NCBI GenBank assembly: GCA_000507305.1
Contig: DF242485.1
Coordinates: forward strand, 1-64,000
Direction of reading: 5' to 3'
From: Breviolum minutum Mf 1.05b.01
Lineage: Eukaryota > Sar > Dinophyceae > Suessiales > Symbiodiniaceae
DNA length: 64,000 nt
A program made the position numbers and the translations under genes. This document shows, piece after piece, positions 9,271 to 21,900 of the stretch; the stretch's first letter is position 1, and every line of letters begins with the position of its first letter. A model generated the notes under the pieces. The model did no database searches, was not told where the DNA came from, and saw only the letters and a list, made by a program, of their open reading frames with translations.

Positions 9271-12067
9271 CTAAACCCCAGAAAATCTGAACTTAGAAAA
9301 TCTAACCCCCAGAAAATCTGAACTTCCCTGTTCTGCTCTATGCCTGCATGGTGGCATTGTGGCGGCGGTCCTGGATTTTTTCTTGCCTGGGGCCCTAGCA
9401 TCCGTCCACCCAGAATGCTTTCGATTTTTTTCGAAAAGTAGACCTATGTGCAAGAAGTATCGCTGCCAGAACCTCTCCCTTATCATGGTTCCTGAATGGC
9501 ATCGACATGCTATCAGTTTGATGTAGCCCAAAAAGCTTTCATCATAAAAACATGCTGTTAGAAGCCGGGGGTTTATTCTATTTCTCGCGCAGTCAACCCC
9601 AATGTGTTGCAAATAGTGGGCCTTGGGCCGCAACCGGAATAAAAACACTCTACGTTCCAAACAGTGGTGAGCCAAATGTTGCCAGCTCTTCAGATGCTGG
9701 AAGACATAGTCCTTCATTGCCTGCAAAGGATGGTTTTAAACATATATTTCCAAGTTGACTTATTTATGGTATCAACCCTATAATGTCTATGTAGTGAAAT
9801 TTGTCAATTCACATTTGTGTTTGTTTTTGGGGGTCCTTATATGTAAGTTTTTTTTTTGAAATATACAACTGAGGAGAAGGTGTCTTCACATTTCTTTATG
9901 TTGTAACTATCCCACCTTTGCATCATCGGTATGCAAAATCAAATCATTGTAGTTCAGCAGTTCCAAAAGTTTTTGGAGAGACCAGACGCACACAGCAATC
10001 AACTGCAGCACACTGTCCTCCAGGGAGGCCGCATTTGGATTGTCATTCCAACAAAATTAGATTTACTTGAGTTATAGATCCCATCATGAATGACAATCCA
10101 AATGAATAGAAATTTAGTGATAGGAGGGGAAAACATAAGGTTTGAATTTTTTGATCCAGACCTCGGCATTTGATGCAGCGATTTCTGAAGCAAACTTAGC
10201 GAAAAAACAAATACTGCTTTTGATGGTAGCTGCCTTGAAAGATGATCCGAGTTCTGGATACTCATTCCGCTTCAGCAAACCAGTGTTCGAAGGAGTATAT
10301 GTTTTAAACGTGGCACGTAGACCGGCTGCTTTGCAATACTGTTTTTGCTTGACTGACACCAAACGTAGTTGCTGTTGTATGTTGGGTCCTTCTATATATC
10401 CATTCCTGCACCAGTACCCCAAACACGATGCCAATAGGTCTTTAGCAGTTCCAAGAAAAATAATGTGCATCGGATCCCTGAAACAGTTTCTCACATCAAA
10501 TCCTGGCATGTCCTCCCAAGGACTTTCGAACTCTGAAGTTCGAAGGTACTCGATGAGTAAAATGGGTTAGGGTATGAGCGGCACCTTCATAAAAGTTTTT
10601 GAAGACCAAAGACGGATCGCCATTCTTGTTGGGTCGCTCCGCTAAACATCCTTCACAGATTTGATTGTGACCATATGTACGATCAAATTTGTGTGTTTCT
10701 TTTCTTGCCTTGCACTCGGCTTTAAACCCATAATATGCACAGTGGTGCCCTCCGCACAAGATCTCTCCAGCCCGATCACCACGAGAACCAAGCAGTTTCT
10801 CTCCAAAAGCCCCAACGCTGGGAAATTTTCCTTTCAAGCAATGACGCATTGACCATATAGCTACAGATGCAATAATACGATGGCATTCATCTTTGACCTC
10901 CATGGTGTTTATCCAGAACCAATCTTAGAGGGAGAGAGTTTCAACAATTTCAGGTCTATGTACGCAAAGAAAATCATGAGTTAAACTCAGAGGTTGTTTA
11001 CCAGCCCCTGCCAGCCTTCTTGTCCTGCATCCACGCATGAGGCACTATGGCCATGGGATATTTGCAGTTCCAGACCTCCGACGGTGGTGGCTTGGTTCAT
11101 CCATTTACTAGCCAACAAACCGAAGTGAAGAGACAAGAATTGAAGAATGGAGCCTATCCAGAAGACACTTGAAAAGTAAATTTATCTTGACAGAATCTCA
11201 ACTTGTATTGTCCCATCCAGCTAGCCTCCCCAGTTGCGAATGCAGATCCAACACTCCAAACATAGAATTCAGAATTGGAATAGAACTCTGCACCGTCGAC
11301 GTGAAAGTTGATTGGAATCAATCCTGTGGCCCCATGTGAGATTGAAGTAGGGTGATGGGGAGCCAGGAGTTGTCTCAAGATAATGGCTAAAAGACATCAA
11401 CATTCATCAACTCGCTCTAAGGTTGAAATCAGGAAGGAAAACTTGAAAATTTAGAAAAGGTTCTATCCCACTTGATGTAGTGTAGGAACTTGGCAGGATG
11501 ATTGCACCACTCCTGCTGCTGAAAGCAGTGATCCCAAAATGCCCGGATTTCAGGTCCAGACTTCCCACCTGTGAATGAGAAGCTCACCTGCAGCATGGTG
11601 GAATGGCAGGGTTGGTTGGGTTTGGGAAGTTCCATGTTAAAATTAAACAAAAATAAAACCAGCCTGTTGTTTGCCAGCAGCAAATATTGCATGAAATACT
11701 TCATGTGGAAGTAGTATTGGGATAGTGGTATCCGTAGTGCCAAGATCATTCTCTGCCTTGAAGGGGCAGGATCTAAGTTGGATGGACGGCTCGGGCAAAC
11801 TTATCACTTTCAAATTTTTTGAAATATGATTTGAATTTTCAACCTTGCCTGAAGAGGGATTTTCACATCATAGGTTTGAAGGTCCAGATTATGCATCTTG
11901 GAAACCCACTTGTGTAAGTCTCGCTCTTGGTTTTGTGCGCTCGACCCCCAAGCACCCAAAGAGGCTAGGCCACGAACAGCAGCAGGAGCTTCCAACCCCA
12001 TGTCTTTGACACAAGCTCGGGACAAATCTGCAGCTGCAGCCACTGAAGTACGCCCAGACCCAATCAT
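9271..12067 (-). pseudogene. decayed dinoflagellate transposase-like gene (D-x-M-H / RPKAHYLQH type)
   Basis: Five minus-strand coding blocks follow in order. They are 12067-11850 (LASLGAWGSSAQNQERDLHK and WVSKMHNLDLQTYDVKI), about 11570-11490 (GPEIRAFWDHCFQQQEW), 11378-11200 (HVDGAEFYSNSEFYVWSVGS), 10903-10115 (a Cys/His-containing stretch, then EDMPGFDVRNCFRDPMHIIF and LGTAKDLLASCLGYW) and 9726-9420 (FRLRPKAHYLQHIGVDCARN and NPRLLTACFYDESFLGYIKL). Together these match a family that I know as abundant in Symbiodiniaceae. The D-P-M-H-(I/L)-x-F-L-G block resembles the DDE-region motif of Tnp2/Plavaka-like transposases, and HVDGAEFY may carry another acidic residue. A one-base frameshift near 10565 separates the Cys-rich block from the PGFDVRN block, so this copy is probably inactive. 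No terminal inverted repeat was found. Role in living copies is inferred. Confidence 0.55.
9275..9322. repeat. short direct repeat CCCCAGAAAATCTGAACTT
   Basis: CCCCAGAAAATCTGAACTT occurs twice, separated by AGAAAATCTAA. It lies at the 3' end of the transposase-like gene and could be intron or terminal sequence. Confidence 0.7.
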
Positions 12068-12830
12068 ACCTTAAGGTGTCAGAAACACATATTGGATGTT
12101 ACATTTGGTTGATCATAAACAAAAAATCCGAATACCCGTTACTATTCACAATACTTTCACTGAGACTTATATGAAGTCTTTCCAGTGAAAACACTAATGA
12201 AGCTAGGTTTCGTAGAGAGGTGTTGGCATGCTCGCTGAATGGAAGGGATTCAAATCTCCTTGCCCGTGGCCTTCCAATTTTAAGGGATGTTGGGATGATC
12301 ACTTTTTTTTTAAAGCTCATTCAAAAGAAGTTGCAACCCCAAATGTGGTTGGGAAGAAATCCGTTTGCCTGAAACTCCGGTTGACCTTGTTGTCCACGGA
12401 AAGCCTTTGACTTTTCAAAGCACCTGCGTTTGGGGCGCAAGAGCGGTTTGGGATATTCATATCTGGAGAACGGTTGATGAGCAGTACCCTTAGCAACTGC
12501 TACAATATATGTTCATATTTCGAATATATGTCTTCATACACATACTTTTGCTTTCGTTAAAGTACATTTTTTCCTTTGATGGAATGTCAGACCCCTGCAA
12601 GATGGAATGAAGGCAATTTTTTTCGCAGTCATCCTTCGATCGCCAAACTCCATCCTAGAATCATGGCACATGTTTGCCACTAATCTCAGACTTAAAATTC
12701 ATCACCAAGCGAACATCTAGGCTCTAAGGCTACACAAAAGGGCATCACCCAATCCGTTTCAAGATATTTGGATTGCCCCCAAAATCCAGCCACCCCAGAT
12801 TTCAAATCTTGGTGGAAAACCCTTAGCTTC

Positions 12831-15461
12831 TCAGGCTACCTTTTCCTTCGTTTGCTTGCCCTTCTTGGCTTTCTTCTTCTTTGCCAAGCTGGTTTGAAGT
12901 GCTTTGGCCGCAGCCTGCAGAGCAAAGGGGAGAACTCAAGATTGCTAAATCCATGAATATCGATAGTTGAAAGGTTTGAGGAAATCTATTCATGAATTCA
13001 AAACCGTTTCAACAAATGCCATGTTTTGAAAGTAGGATCGCAGTGTTCGAAAAACACAGTTAAAAAATTTTGTGTGAAACGTAGTTGAGAAAAACACAGT
13101 TGAGAAAATCCAGCCGATCATGGGCCTGGGCTTGGCCATACCGTTTCATTTGAGCTGCAATGGAGTTCAAGATGTTGTCCCAGCGACCCTCATCCTTGCA
13201 TCCTTCACTTGTTAAGGTAGAGATTTTTTCATAGATACCTTCCAACTTGGTGCTGAATGCCATGAGACCCGAAACTAACTCTCCACTGTAACTCAAGTTT
13301 TTCAAAGTTAGCGCGTACTTGCGAGCTTCTGTCGCTGCTTTCAGCACTTCCTCTTTTGGTCAAAGGTCTCTTGTTGCTTTGTCTTGGGCGTAATCTCTTC
13401 TGCAGGGGTTTCCTTTCGTGTTTTCTTTTTCTTGATCTTTGTCACAGCTTCTCCGTTGATGGCCTCCAAGACATTTTTCTCACCCGCTTCTGACATCCCA
13501 CCCACCTTTGGCTGAGCTCCGCTGGCAAGCGGTCCGTCTACACTTGTCAGGGCTGCAACCATTTCAGGATCAGGCTTGCTATGCTTGAGTGTGAGAGAAG
13601 CGGCGTCTTCCACCCCGGTAGTCTTTGAGATCTCTCCGCCCTGAGCAACATAGTACCAATATTCCTAGGCATCGTTCAGAATGATTGGATTTTCTGAAGA
13701 ATGAAACTATTCATGCTTTAGACCTTTTGAAGTTGAAATGGGTCATCACTTCAGCTTTTGATTCTTGTAGATACTCTTGTTGATTCTTGTAGATACTCTT
13801 GTTTTGTATAAACATATGTATCCTTCAATGCATTTTTTTGAGTCTATACCTATAGTATGCTGAGTTTCGTCTTCGTCCTTTGGGAAGTCTTCATCTTCCT
13901 CAAACATTTCGCGAGAGCGAAGCTTCTCCATGAGGGCTTTGCCTTTCCTGGGCCAACAAAGCATGTCATTTGGTGAAACCTCTATAGGGGACCTAAGGAA
14001 ATAAAGAGTCAAACCTTCCCATATGCAAAACACAAACAAAACCATTGCTTCTAAACCGAAACTTAGTTTCTCTTCACCATACAAAGCAATGATGCCACGA
14101 CTTTTCATGCCCTTTCTTCCTTTTTTGAACTTTCGGGTGCAGCTGGTTTTTCTTTCATAAGTGAGGGCCGTTTTGCCCCAGTCACCATTGTTCTCCAACC
14201 AAACATTGAACAAGTCAAGCTTGTTCTGCAGAACATGAGTTGCTAGCGAAGCTGGGAACTTGGCACGGTCCATGATCTGCCTGCTGAACTTGTCCCACTG
14301 TGACTTGTGGGTTGTACCTGAGCACCGGTTGCCAAGAGGAGGTTTAGACAAATCTTTAGAAAAAGACTTAAGATGAGATGAGTTGGGAATGAATGAGATA
14401 AGAAAAAAAGAACCATGACTCAGACCATACAGCTAAGATACTGTTTGCTTTTTTCCTGACACCGCCACCTGTCCTGCTGCTGCAACTTCTTCAATCTTTT
14501 GGGCCACCTGAGCAACTCCCTTCATCACTGCCAGTTCCTCACCCTTCTTCTTCTCCTTGCCTGGTGCTCCTGCTGGTTCTGCTGGTTCCTCTTCTTCATC
14601 ATCTTCACTTTCCTCAGAACTGCTCTCAGCAGCGTCTTCTGATGAGTCTGAGTCTGACTCTGAGTCTGACTCCTCCTTTGCACTTCCTGGTTTAGCTGAC
14701 TTGGCCTCTTGTGCAGGTTCCTCTTCGTCAGCCTCTTCCTCCTCCTCACTCTCCTCCTCTTCAAAGTCAGGGTCGCAGTCTTCTTCATCCTCTTCTTCGT
14801 CTTCCTCTTGCTGCTTCAAGAGGCTCTTCATATGTGCTTCAATCGCCTCTTCCGAAATGCCAGCAAGATGCTCACTAAGAGACATACCTTTCTTCTTCGC
14901 CAGTTCTTTGTCTTTTTCCAAGTCTGAAAGGTCTGTGGCTCCAGTTGGGCTCAAGTCCTCAGTGGATTCCACCATGGCCAAGTTGTTTCTCATGGGTGTG
15001 GCAGGTACGCTTGGTTGAGGTGAAGACTTCAAAGCACTCTTCCTAGGCTTCTTTGGCGCCTGCTCAACTTCAACCTCAGATCCTTTGCCTCGCTTTGATG
15101 AAGCAACGCTAGAGCCTGCAGCCTCCTTGTTCTTGTTTTGTTCTTTCGCTTTCTCTTTCTCCGCCTCCTTCTTCTTCTTCGAGTCTTTCTCCAACTGCTG
15201 CTTCTTCAATTCCTTCTCTGCCTCTTTCTTCTTCAACTCTGCCTCCTTCTTCTTCAATTCTTTGGCCTTTTCTGCAGCCTCTTTTTGCTTCTTCTCAGCT
15301 TGTCGATCCTTCTTTGAGTCATTCTTGTCTTTCTTCGAATCTTTCTTCCTGCCTTTCGGCGCTTCTTTCTTTTCTTTCACCTGGCCCTTCTTCACTTTTT
15401 CAGGTTTTGACTTTCCATGCACCCTCCTTTTGCTGCATTGGGCGGTATGCGACTTCGCCAT
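12831..15461 (-). CDS. Lys-rich/acidic protein with LFNVWL module, six exons
   Basis: The first exon starts with ATG at 15461 and runs to about 14440 (342 codons before a stop). Residues 15-130 are a highly charged lysine/glutamate coiled coil (KKEAELKKKEAEKELKKQ). Residues 130-220 are mixed, and residues 220-310 are acidic Glu/Asp/Ser. Further exons are about 14345-14130 (DRAKFPASLATHVLQNKLD then LFNVWLENNGDW), about 13985-13855 (KALMEKLRSREMFEEDEDFP), 13640-13350 (Lys/Thr-rich), 13350-13110 (KAATEARKYALTLKNLSYSG) and 12914-12831 (AAAKALQTSLAKKKKAKKGK, stop). The last has a CTCTGCAG acceptor. The LF.x.WL...DW module recurs in many dinoflagellate proteins of unknown function. Near 13350 two frames meet (QETFDQK and EEVLKAA) and need a one-base shift. 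The basic ends suggest a nucleic-acid-binding nuclear protein, which is inference. The poly-Ser translation opposite exon 1 is a shadow. Confidence 0.6.
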
Positions 15462-15469
15462 GATGAGCT

Positions 15470-16194
15470 AAATAGGGATGTGCTTCTAGCCAAATGCTGG
15501 GGATATAGGAACATATAACTCCATGAATCTATCCATATATATTTCGGGCACAAACCCTCCCATTCGCGGCTGAATGGATATAAATCCCCCAAATAATCAA
15601 ACATACAGTTCTAATCTCCCATTCTCGGCTGTTCTCTCCCATTCGCGCCTGATCTCTCTCCCAGTCGCGGCTGACTTTGGATGAGTTTTTTTTTTCAAAA
15701 AAAAAGGACCAGCAGAAATGTACTAAAAACAAAAGAATTGTATTCAGCCGGATTTGGGGTAGAACTCCTGCAAAACCACATCCCAGGCATGGTGGAAGCC
15801 TGCCTTTGAAGTGGCGCTTAAGGACAAACCTCCGCGGTCGTGTACATGGGCTAAAAAGAGGGACATGTAAGTGGGACATAAGGCCACAATTCTACATCAG
15901 GAAGTCCGGAAAAGTATTATTTGTACAATTTCCACCCTTTATGATCATTGGTGAAAATTCTAGAGGATGGTGAAAAAACTTGTAAATATAGACATGTAAT
16001 CCCCAAGCTGCAAACCTCTTGAAGAGTGCAAGATGTAGAGGTGAAACTTCAAAACATGAACATAATGTGCAATTGGCAATTTTTTCCCGATATGTTGCTG
16101 TGCAATCTCCATGGTGTCCAAACAAGTGTGGAAAAAGCACACTTGTGAGCTATGTGAATTAGTCAACAAATTTTCTATACACCATGTTAATCAT
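15470..16194. other. intergenic spacer
   Basis: Between two minus-strand genes. A short direct repeat of TCCCATTCGCGGCTG/TCCCATTCTCGGCTG/TCCCATTCGCGCCTG/TCCCAGTCGCGGCTG occurs at about 15558-15675. No gene is supported. Confidence 0.5.
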
Positions 16195-18277
16195 GGCTTG
16201 GTCATCAAACCATCCAAAATAGGGGCAAGGCTTGCCCACTTAATCCACTTCTGGGATGATTGATGATTGAAGGATTGACTGGATTTGACGTTCTCTTTCA
16301 TGACTTTCTTTGCAATCTTCCGGTTTTGTTCCTGTCGCTGGGTTCGCAAACGAGCAAGAGATCGTCCGAACCTGAGGAGAGCGCGGCATCATGCAGGAGC
16401 TGAGTCGAGGGATGGGCTGGTACATACATATTGTGAGAGGAAGGAACCTTCAAGAGTGTGTTGTATCTTTGAATTTAAATATCTGTGTTATGCTTTGTTG
16501 CACGCTTAAAATCATGTTGATGTAGTCTTGGATCCTGAAGGAAGAGGAAGAACATGTGTTTGAAAATGAAAAGGATTTAAAAGGAAACATAGGTCAAATT
16601 CCCAAAGACAAAACAAGTGACCACCTCGGATAAGATTGGGATGATTTGAGATGACGCCCTCCTTTAAATCGGCGAACACCTTTGCTGTCCAAATAGTATT
16701 CTACCATCTCCCGGTCTTCGTGCTTTGGGAGCTGATCAGGTCGTGGCATGAACATATGCAAATCCTCAATGCCCTGTTTTCCTGGACTGGGTCAACATCA
16801 ACCTGTTAAAAAATTATTACAAATACAGGATGCATAAACAAAAGTCCCAACAATTGAACCCATTCTCTTTATATATGTATATATACATATTATATAAATG
16901 CATCATGTGTAAAAACCCTTCAGGAAGGCCCATGTGAGGGTGTATCAGGTTCAATTGTTGGGTGAAAACTTCCCTTGGAGAACCATGGTCAGAAACATAC
17001 ATCTTTTAGACACCCAAACATATACCTATAGGTTCAAAGTCTATAGTTTGGTTTTCAAAGGCGTTTCATACGCATGGTTTTCCAACCAATTTCAAACAAA
17101 GGTTCCTGAATAAAGCCACGTTGGCTTCAATGTAGGCCCTCCATAGTTCTTCATGTTGATTGAATGCCTGTAAGTTTTTACCTGCTTCATAAAAAACTTG
17201 AAGGCTGGCAACTCTTGCATAAAACTATTACAAGGCTGTTCAAGTATCCACCACACTTGTAAGGCAGCCGCCACATAAAGTAAAACAAGGGTTCTTGCCG
17301 CCATACAATTCCCTTCCCTCACAGAACGGTACCGAACTTCACCGCTCGGTTGCAGGAAGGACCTCTTTGACGTTCCTCTGTTCCTCGGCCAGAGCGGCAG
17401 GAGCGATGGTGATGGATAGGTTCATCCAAAACAGCAATACAAAAAAAATACCTACATGAGATGGTGAGGGATTTGTCCCATATGTTTATAGTNGCAGGAA
17501 GGACCTCTTTGACGTTCCTCTGTTCCTCGGCCAGAGCGGCAGGAGCGATGGTGATGGATAGGTTCATCCAAAACAGCAATCAAAAAAAATCCTCATGAGA
17601 TGGTGAGGGATTTGTCCCATATGTTTTATAGTGCAGGACCCAGAAAAAGAAATGTTGCATTTGGAGGGTGCGGCACGTATATCGGTGTTATATATATATA
17701 TATATATGCGGTTGTGATAGAACTTACGTATATCTGAACACCAATTTCTCTTTGTCTATCCGTAAAGAAGTTATTTGTATGTGAGAGTATTTGCATTAGA
17801 TTTGTAAATATTCACTTACTTATTTGCAAAACATACATACATATTCATATTTACAAATCTGATCCAAATACTCTCACATACCAAACAAAAAAACTTTTAT
17901 GTTTCTGGTTCAATGGAGAAGGCTCACCACCACGAAGCTAGAACAAACTGGGGCAGCTAAAAACCCCGCTCCCGGGCGAAGACGGCATGTTTGGTACAGG
18001 TGCTGGATAAATCCTTGAGGTGTAAGTATGTCAAGGAGAGGGGACATTTTGATGTCCAATCCCACTGCTAGCCTGTTCAGCAGGGCAGGGTGTCACTTAA
18101 ATGAAGTTAAAGAAGAAACGCGTGACATAAACATGTTTTTTTCAATCCCCAACATAAAGAAAACAGGGTCTCGTTTGAATTCTCGGCACCACTATCCTCC
18201 ACTTCTCCCAAGGTTACTGACTGGTCCCCGGCGAAGCACTCGACGTGATCCAAAGCACCATTGAATGGAAGCTGATG
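16195..18277 (-). CDS. SAM-methyltransferase-like dinoflagellate protein, at least five exons
   Basis: Exons read in order on the minus strand. Exon 18277-18197 encodes LDHVECFAGDQSVTLGEVE, with an AG acceptor and apparently a non-canonical GA donor. Exon 18072-17928 encodes LAVGLDIKMSPLLDILTPQG, then LRPGAGFLAAPVCSSFVV, and ends at a GTGAGC donor. Exon 17383 to about 17104 encodes NRGTSKRSFLQPSGEVRYRS, then LVLLYVAAALQVWWILEQP and NYGGPTLKPTWLYSG. Exon about 16775-16624 encodes MVEYYLDSKGVRRFKGGRHL, then KSSQSYPR. Exon about 16373-16195 encodes RFGRSLARLRTQRQEQNRK. The E-x-F-A-G-D segment looks like the SAM-binding motif I, P-V-C-S-S-F like the Pro-Cys motif IV, and L-E-Q-P like the ENV/ENP motif VI of cytosine-C5 methyltransferases, in the right order. 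The NxGTSKR and LKxxQxYPxxFG blocks identify a large dinoflagellate family. Target-recognition sequence is not evident, so activity is unproven. The third exon is partly duplicated at the 17493 join. Confidence 0.6.
17352..17632. repeat. 141-bp direct duplication around a single N (likely assembly artefact)
   Basis: 17352-17492 and 17494-17632 are the same sequence, beginning GCAGGAAGGACCTCTTTGAC and ending TATGTTTATAGT / TATGTTTTATAGT. They differ only by a few single-base indels (for example AATACAAAAAAAATACC versus AATCAAAAAAAATCC). The N sits exactly at the junction. This is what an unmerged contig overlap looks like. It repeats the 5' end of the third exon of the methyltransferase-like gene. 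Confidence 0.85.
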
Positions 18278-18654
18278 CTGTGCGAAGATGAGGCACACCA
18301 ATAAGCCCACAACCTAAATTTCATACTGGAAAGCAATTTGGGGATGAACAGGAGAATCCCCAAGTGTTGGTCCTAATCCTAAATTGCGGCCCTTCCACCT
18401 TTACGGTCTTTTGGGAGGATCAGTTCACAACAAAGTTGATAAACTTCACCCAAAACAAGCCTGAACGTGTTGGTCCACTTTGGGGGGTCTTCACCTTTGC
18501 AAGACTTTCCTAAATTTTGCCCCCCCAAATCAAGACAAATCAAGTTTGATCCTTTTGGGGCGATCTTGAAATGATACATGCTTTACTAGCATGAGTCCAC
18601 CACCCAAACAAAAACAACAAAACAGTGCAGGTAAAAACCTTACTGTAATCCGAG

Positions 18655-18952
18655 CTAGAAAACTGCTGGTGCCTTCATAGCACGTAACCCTGCTAAAATA
18701 TTAGCCCGTTGTTGCTGCCGAAACGTTGAGGGCTTTTGCGCTTCAGCAAACTTAAGCTGAGCTGTGCTTTGTCGCACTGCCGACTTCTTAGATACACGAT
18801 TGCTCTTCCCTATTGGACCCGGAAAGCCAATCCCACTTGATCACCAAACGCTTTTCCAGACAGTTTGATCCGTTGTGATCTTTTATTCCCATGCGGTACA
18901 ACAACATAGGTAAGTCATGAATCATAAGAGTAGAATGCAACTCACTATATAT

Positions 18953-18984
<32 letters not shown>

Positions 18985-21900
18985 TTAAATAGATATATAT
19001 ACTTGTATGACATATGTGATGTGCGCCAAGCTCCACAGATCTGGTGCGCCTGGGCATTCTTTCTTTTTCGCCACCTGGCAGGAGGTGAGCTGAATGCGAG
19101 AGCATCAGGACAAAGTGACTGGAGAGGGGCTTCACTTGTTTGTTTTTAACTACAGTCAAATCATAGAAATGAATCCTGAAAAAGGTGTATGAGTGAAAAA
19201 GATGTTCAGCCATTCTTCGTTTTTGAACCGTGGTCTGATGATTGACATATTCAGGAATACACTTCACAAATAGATAGATCTTTTTGTAGCTGGAACCCTT
19301 TCAGCGGAATCTATCACAAAAAATATAAATTCAAAAAAATACAAACTAAAACTGGTTCTTGGTATTGGCTTAACCCTGTCAAAAGTTTCATGACTAGTGA
19401 GGTTTGGAAACCCTGAACGGATTTATTATTGGTGGGGCCTGGAACGTTCTCACCCAAAACATCTATTGTTGGTGCATGGTGTTGCAGCACTTCACAATCC
19501 CATTAAGTGGTTGGGACCCTTTTAGAAGCAATCCATCATTAAAAGCATTTTGGGGTTTTGTTGGGGCAATTCATCTCTTATAACGGGTGGGCGTGGTGAA
19601 GCGACTTTTTTCCTGCGCAGAAGCACTTGGCAGATTCCAAACAGCGAGCCGATACATCTAAGCCTATAGTAAAGAGTTTCCCTGGTGTAACTCTCGCAAA
19701 AGCAGGTATGGCTGCCCAGTTTGGGTCTGCATGCCGATCCCCCATGGCTTGGAACTATAGATAACGGAAAGCCCATATTGGCGTAACTGCAAAATGCAAC
19801 AAACATCAAACGGTGTTCTCACCGTCTTGACCCAAAAAGAACTCACTTATTTACACCTCCGCATCTTGCTTGATCCATGCAAACTGCCCAAGCATCGCGA
19901 GGGTTCCCCACCTTCTTCCAGCTGACTTGTCCTTGACGGCCGGAATCTGGGCACTTCTTGATATAGTAGGCTCGCTTTTGGAGCAAGACATCCACCAACA
20001 CTTCACTAAGCTCTCCCCGAGTATTACGCGACATACACTTCACAGTATAACTGTGAAGACCACGGTGCACTCTGTCTGGCTGTGGGCGAGCGTTGATTGG
20101 AATCTCCTTAAGGCAATAGTTTCTGTAGACCTAAACAGGTTTTGGGGCAGACACCTTAAACACGACCCAAAATTAGAAACCATTTTTTGATTGGGTTTTG
20201 AACAATTCTTTGGCCAATGTTTGACATATTACATATGTATATTTGTGACCTTGAGTTATAGCAGCCTTCAAAAAACCCACCTCCGGTACATGAGATGTTT
20301 TTTTCAGAAACATCCTTCTTGCTCTTCTTGGCCTTGACACGCTTGCCCTTGCCCTTGCGTGTACCACGTTTGAAGGGCCCTGGATTTGGCAGCACTTTTG
20401 GTCTTGGAGTTGCCATCTGGAATCTTGCCCTGGCGGGGATGGTCGGTCTGGCGTGTGGAAGCAGAGATGTTAGAACATGAAAAGAATAATCTCTTTAAGA
20501 ACAGCACCTGGAGTCCGACAAAAGGTGAAGGGTCTTTTGCTAATCGATGGGTTACTGCTTCCAGAAATGCTGGCGTTTCAAGTGCAGGAGACTTCAATGA
20601 GCAGGGTTGCGAAGGAACCCCATGAGAGGTCACTACCCCATGAGCAGATAAGATATCTTCCAAATTCTTCTCCTCAGATGTGAGGCAATTTGCTTAATCT
20701 AGTTTTTTGAATCAATTCCACATGGTATCACATACGCTTAAACAACCTAAAGGCAATCGAGGTGCTGAATCATCCATATCTGCAGGGCTGTTCTCCTGCG
20801 AATTTGAAACAGTGAAGGTTACCCGGTATAATGATTACCCTTTGATTTTCGAAACCTTGGAAAAAGACTTTATTGTCATCACTTTTTCGTTAGAAATTTA
20901 GAACTCACATATTATAGCCCAGACCTCATCATCAGAGTCGCTTGGATCAGCCTTCGAATCAGAACTTTCATGATCGCTGTAGTTCCTCTTCTTGCGGAGC
21001 TGTTCTTCAATTGGGCGATCACCTGGAAGTTCTAAAGTATCTGAGTCGGAATGAAAAGATTCCTCCTCCTCATCAGGGTTCCATTTTTGATGGACAAACT
21101 CCGCACCAGCTGATACTCTAATGTAGTATATAAGTGTCCAATCCCATCCAAACCAGTGCAAGGTTTTGTCCATCAAAAGTCTGTTTTGGGCCATTATAGA
21201 ATCTAAGCCCCAAGGGAAGACATTGAACAACAAACAAACAAAATCTTTACCAAACTCAAACAAATTTCTACAGTGAGATATATATATATATATATACCCG
21301 TGGTCCTGACGATCTTGATTGTTCTCACCTCCATCCGTGCCATCATCAGAGTAAACCACACTGCTACCCTTCGCGGCGGGTGTGGATGATAGAGATTCCG
21401 GCACAGGCGACGTAGGCATGGAATCATCATCGGAATCCTCCCCACCATCAGCAATTGGTTGTGGCTCCTCCTGTCAGGGCCCATATTCAATACCATAAAT
21501 ACCTAAAGAGCTGTTCAAAGGAATACTAATACATGATCAGAATTATCTAACCAAGAACGGGTGGATACTTCACCGTATATTCGAAGTAGTTATTGAAGTA
21601 AGTGGAAACTACCAACCTCTTCATCAGCCCCACTGGTTTCAGTATCATTTGCATCCATCGCAACCACAGCTTCTTTGGAAGCCTGACGAGCCTAAGTAAC
21701 ACAGCGCTATGGGTAGGATCAGTCTTGGAAGGTAAAGTGTTTCATTATTAAAGATCCCTATAGAATTAAAATATATGGTTAAAACCTTACTGGTGCCTTT
21801 TCCATTTTTCCACCTAGAGTCATGTGAAGATGGGCTTGGTTGAAGGAAGCTCTTCAACTCTGCAACCCGCAAATGACCCCGCGCCTCAGGAGCTGATGGT

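Noticed and set aside
14557..15471. Ser/Phe-rich plus-strand frames opposite the Lys-rich exon
   Set aside because: Poly-Ser and Phe-rich translations are what the antisense of Glu/Asp/Lys codons gives; no independent signal.
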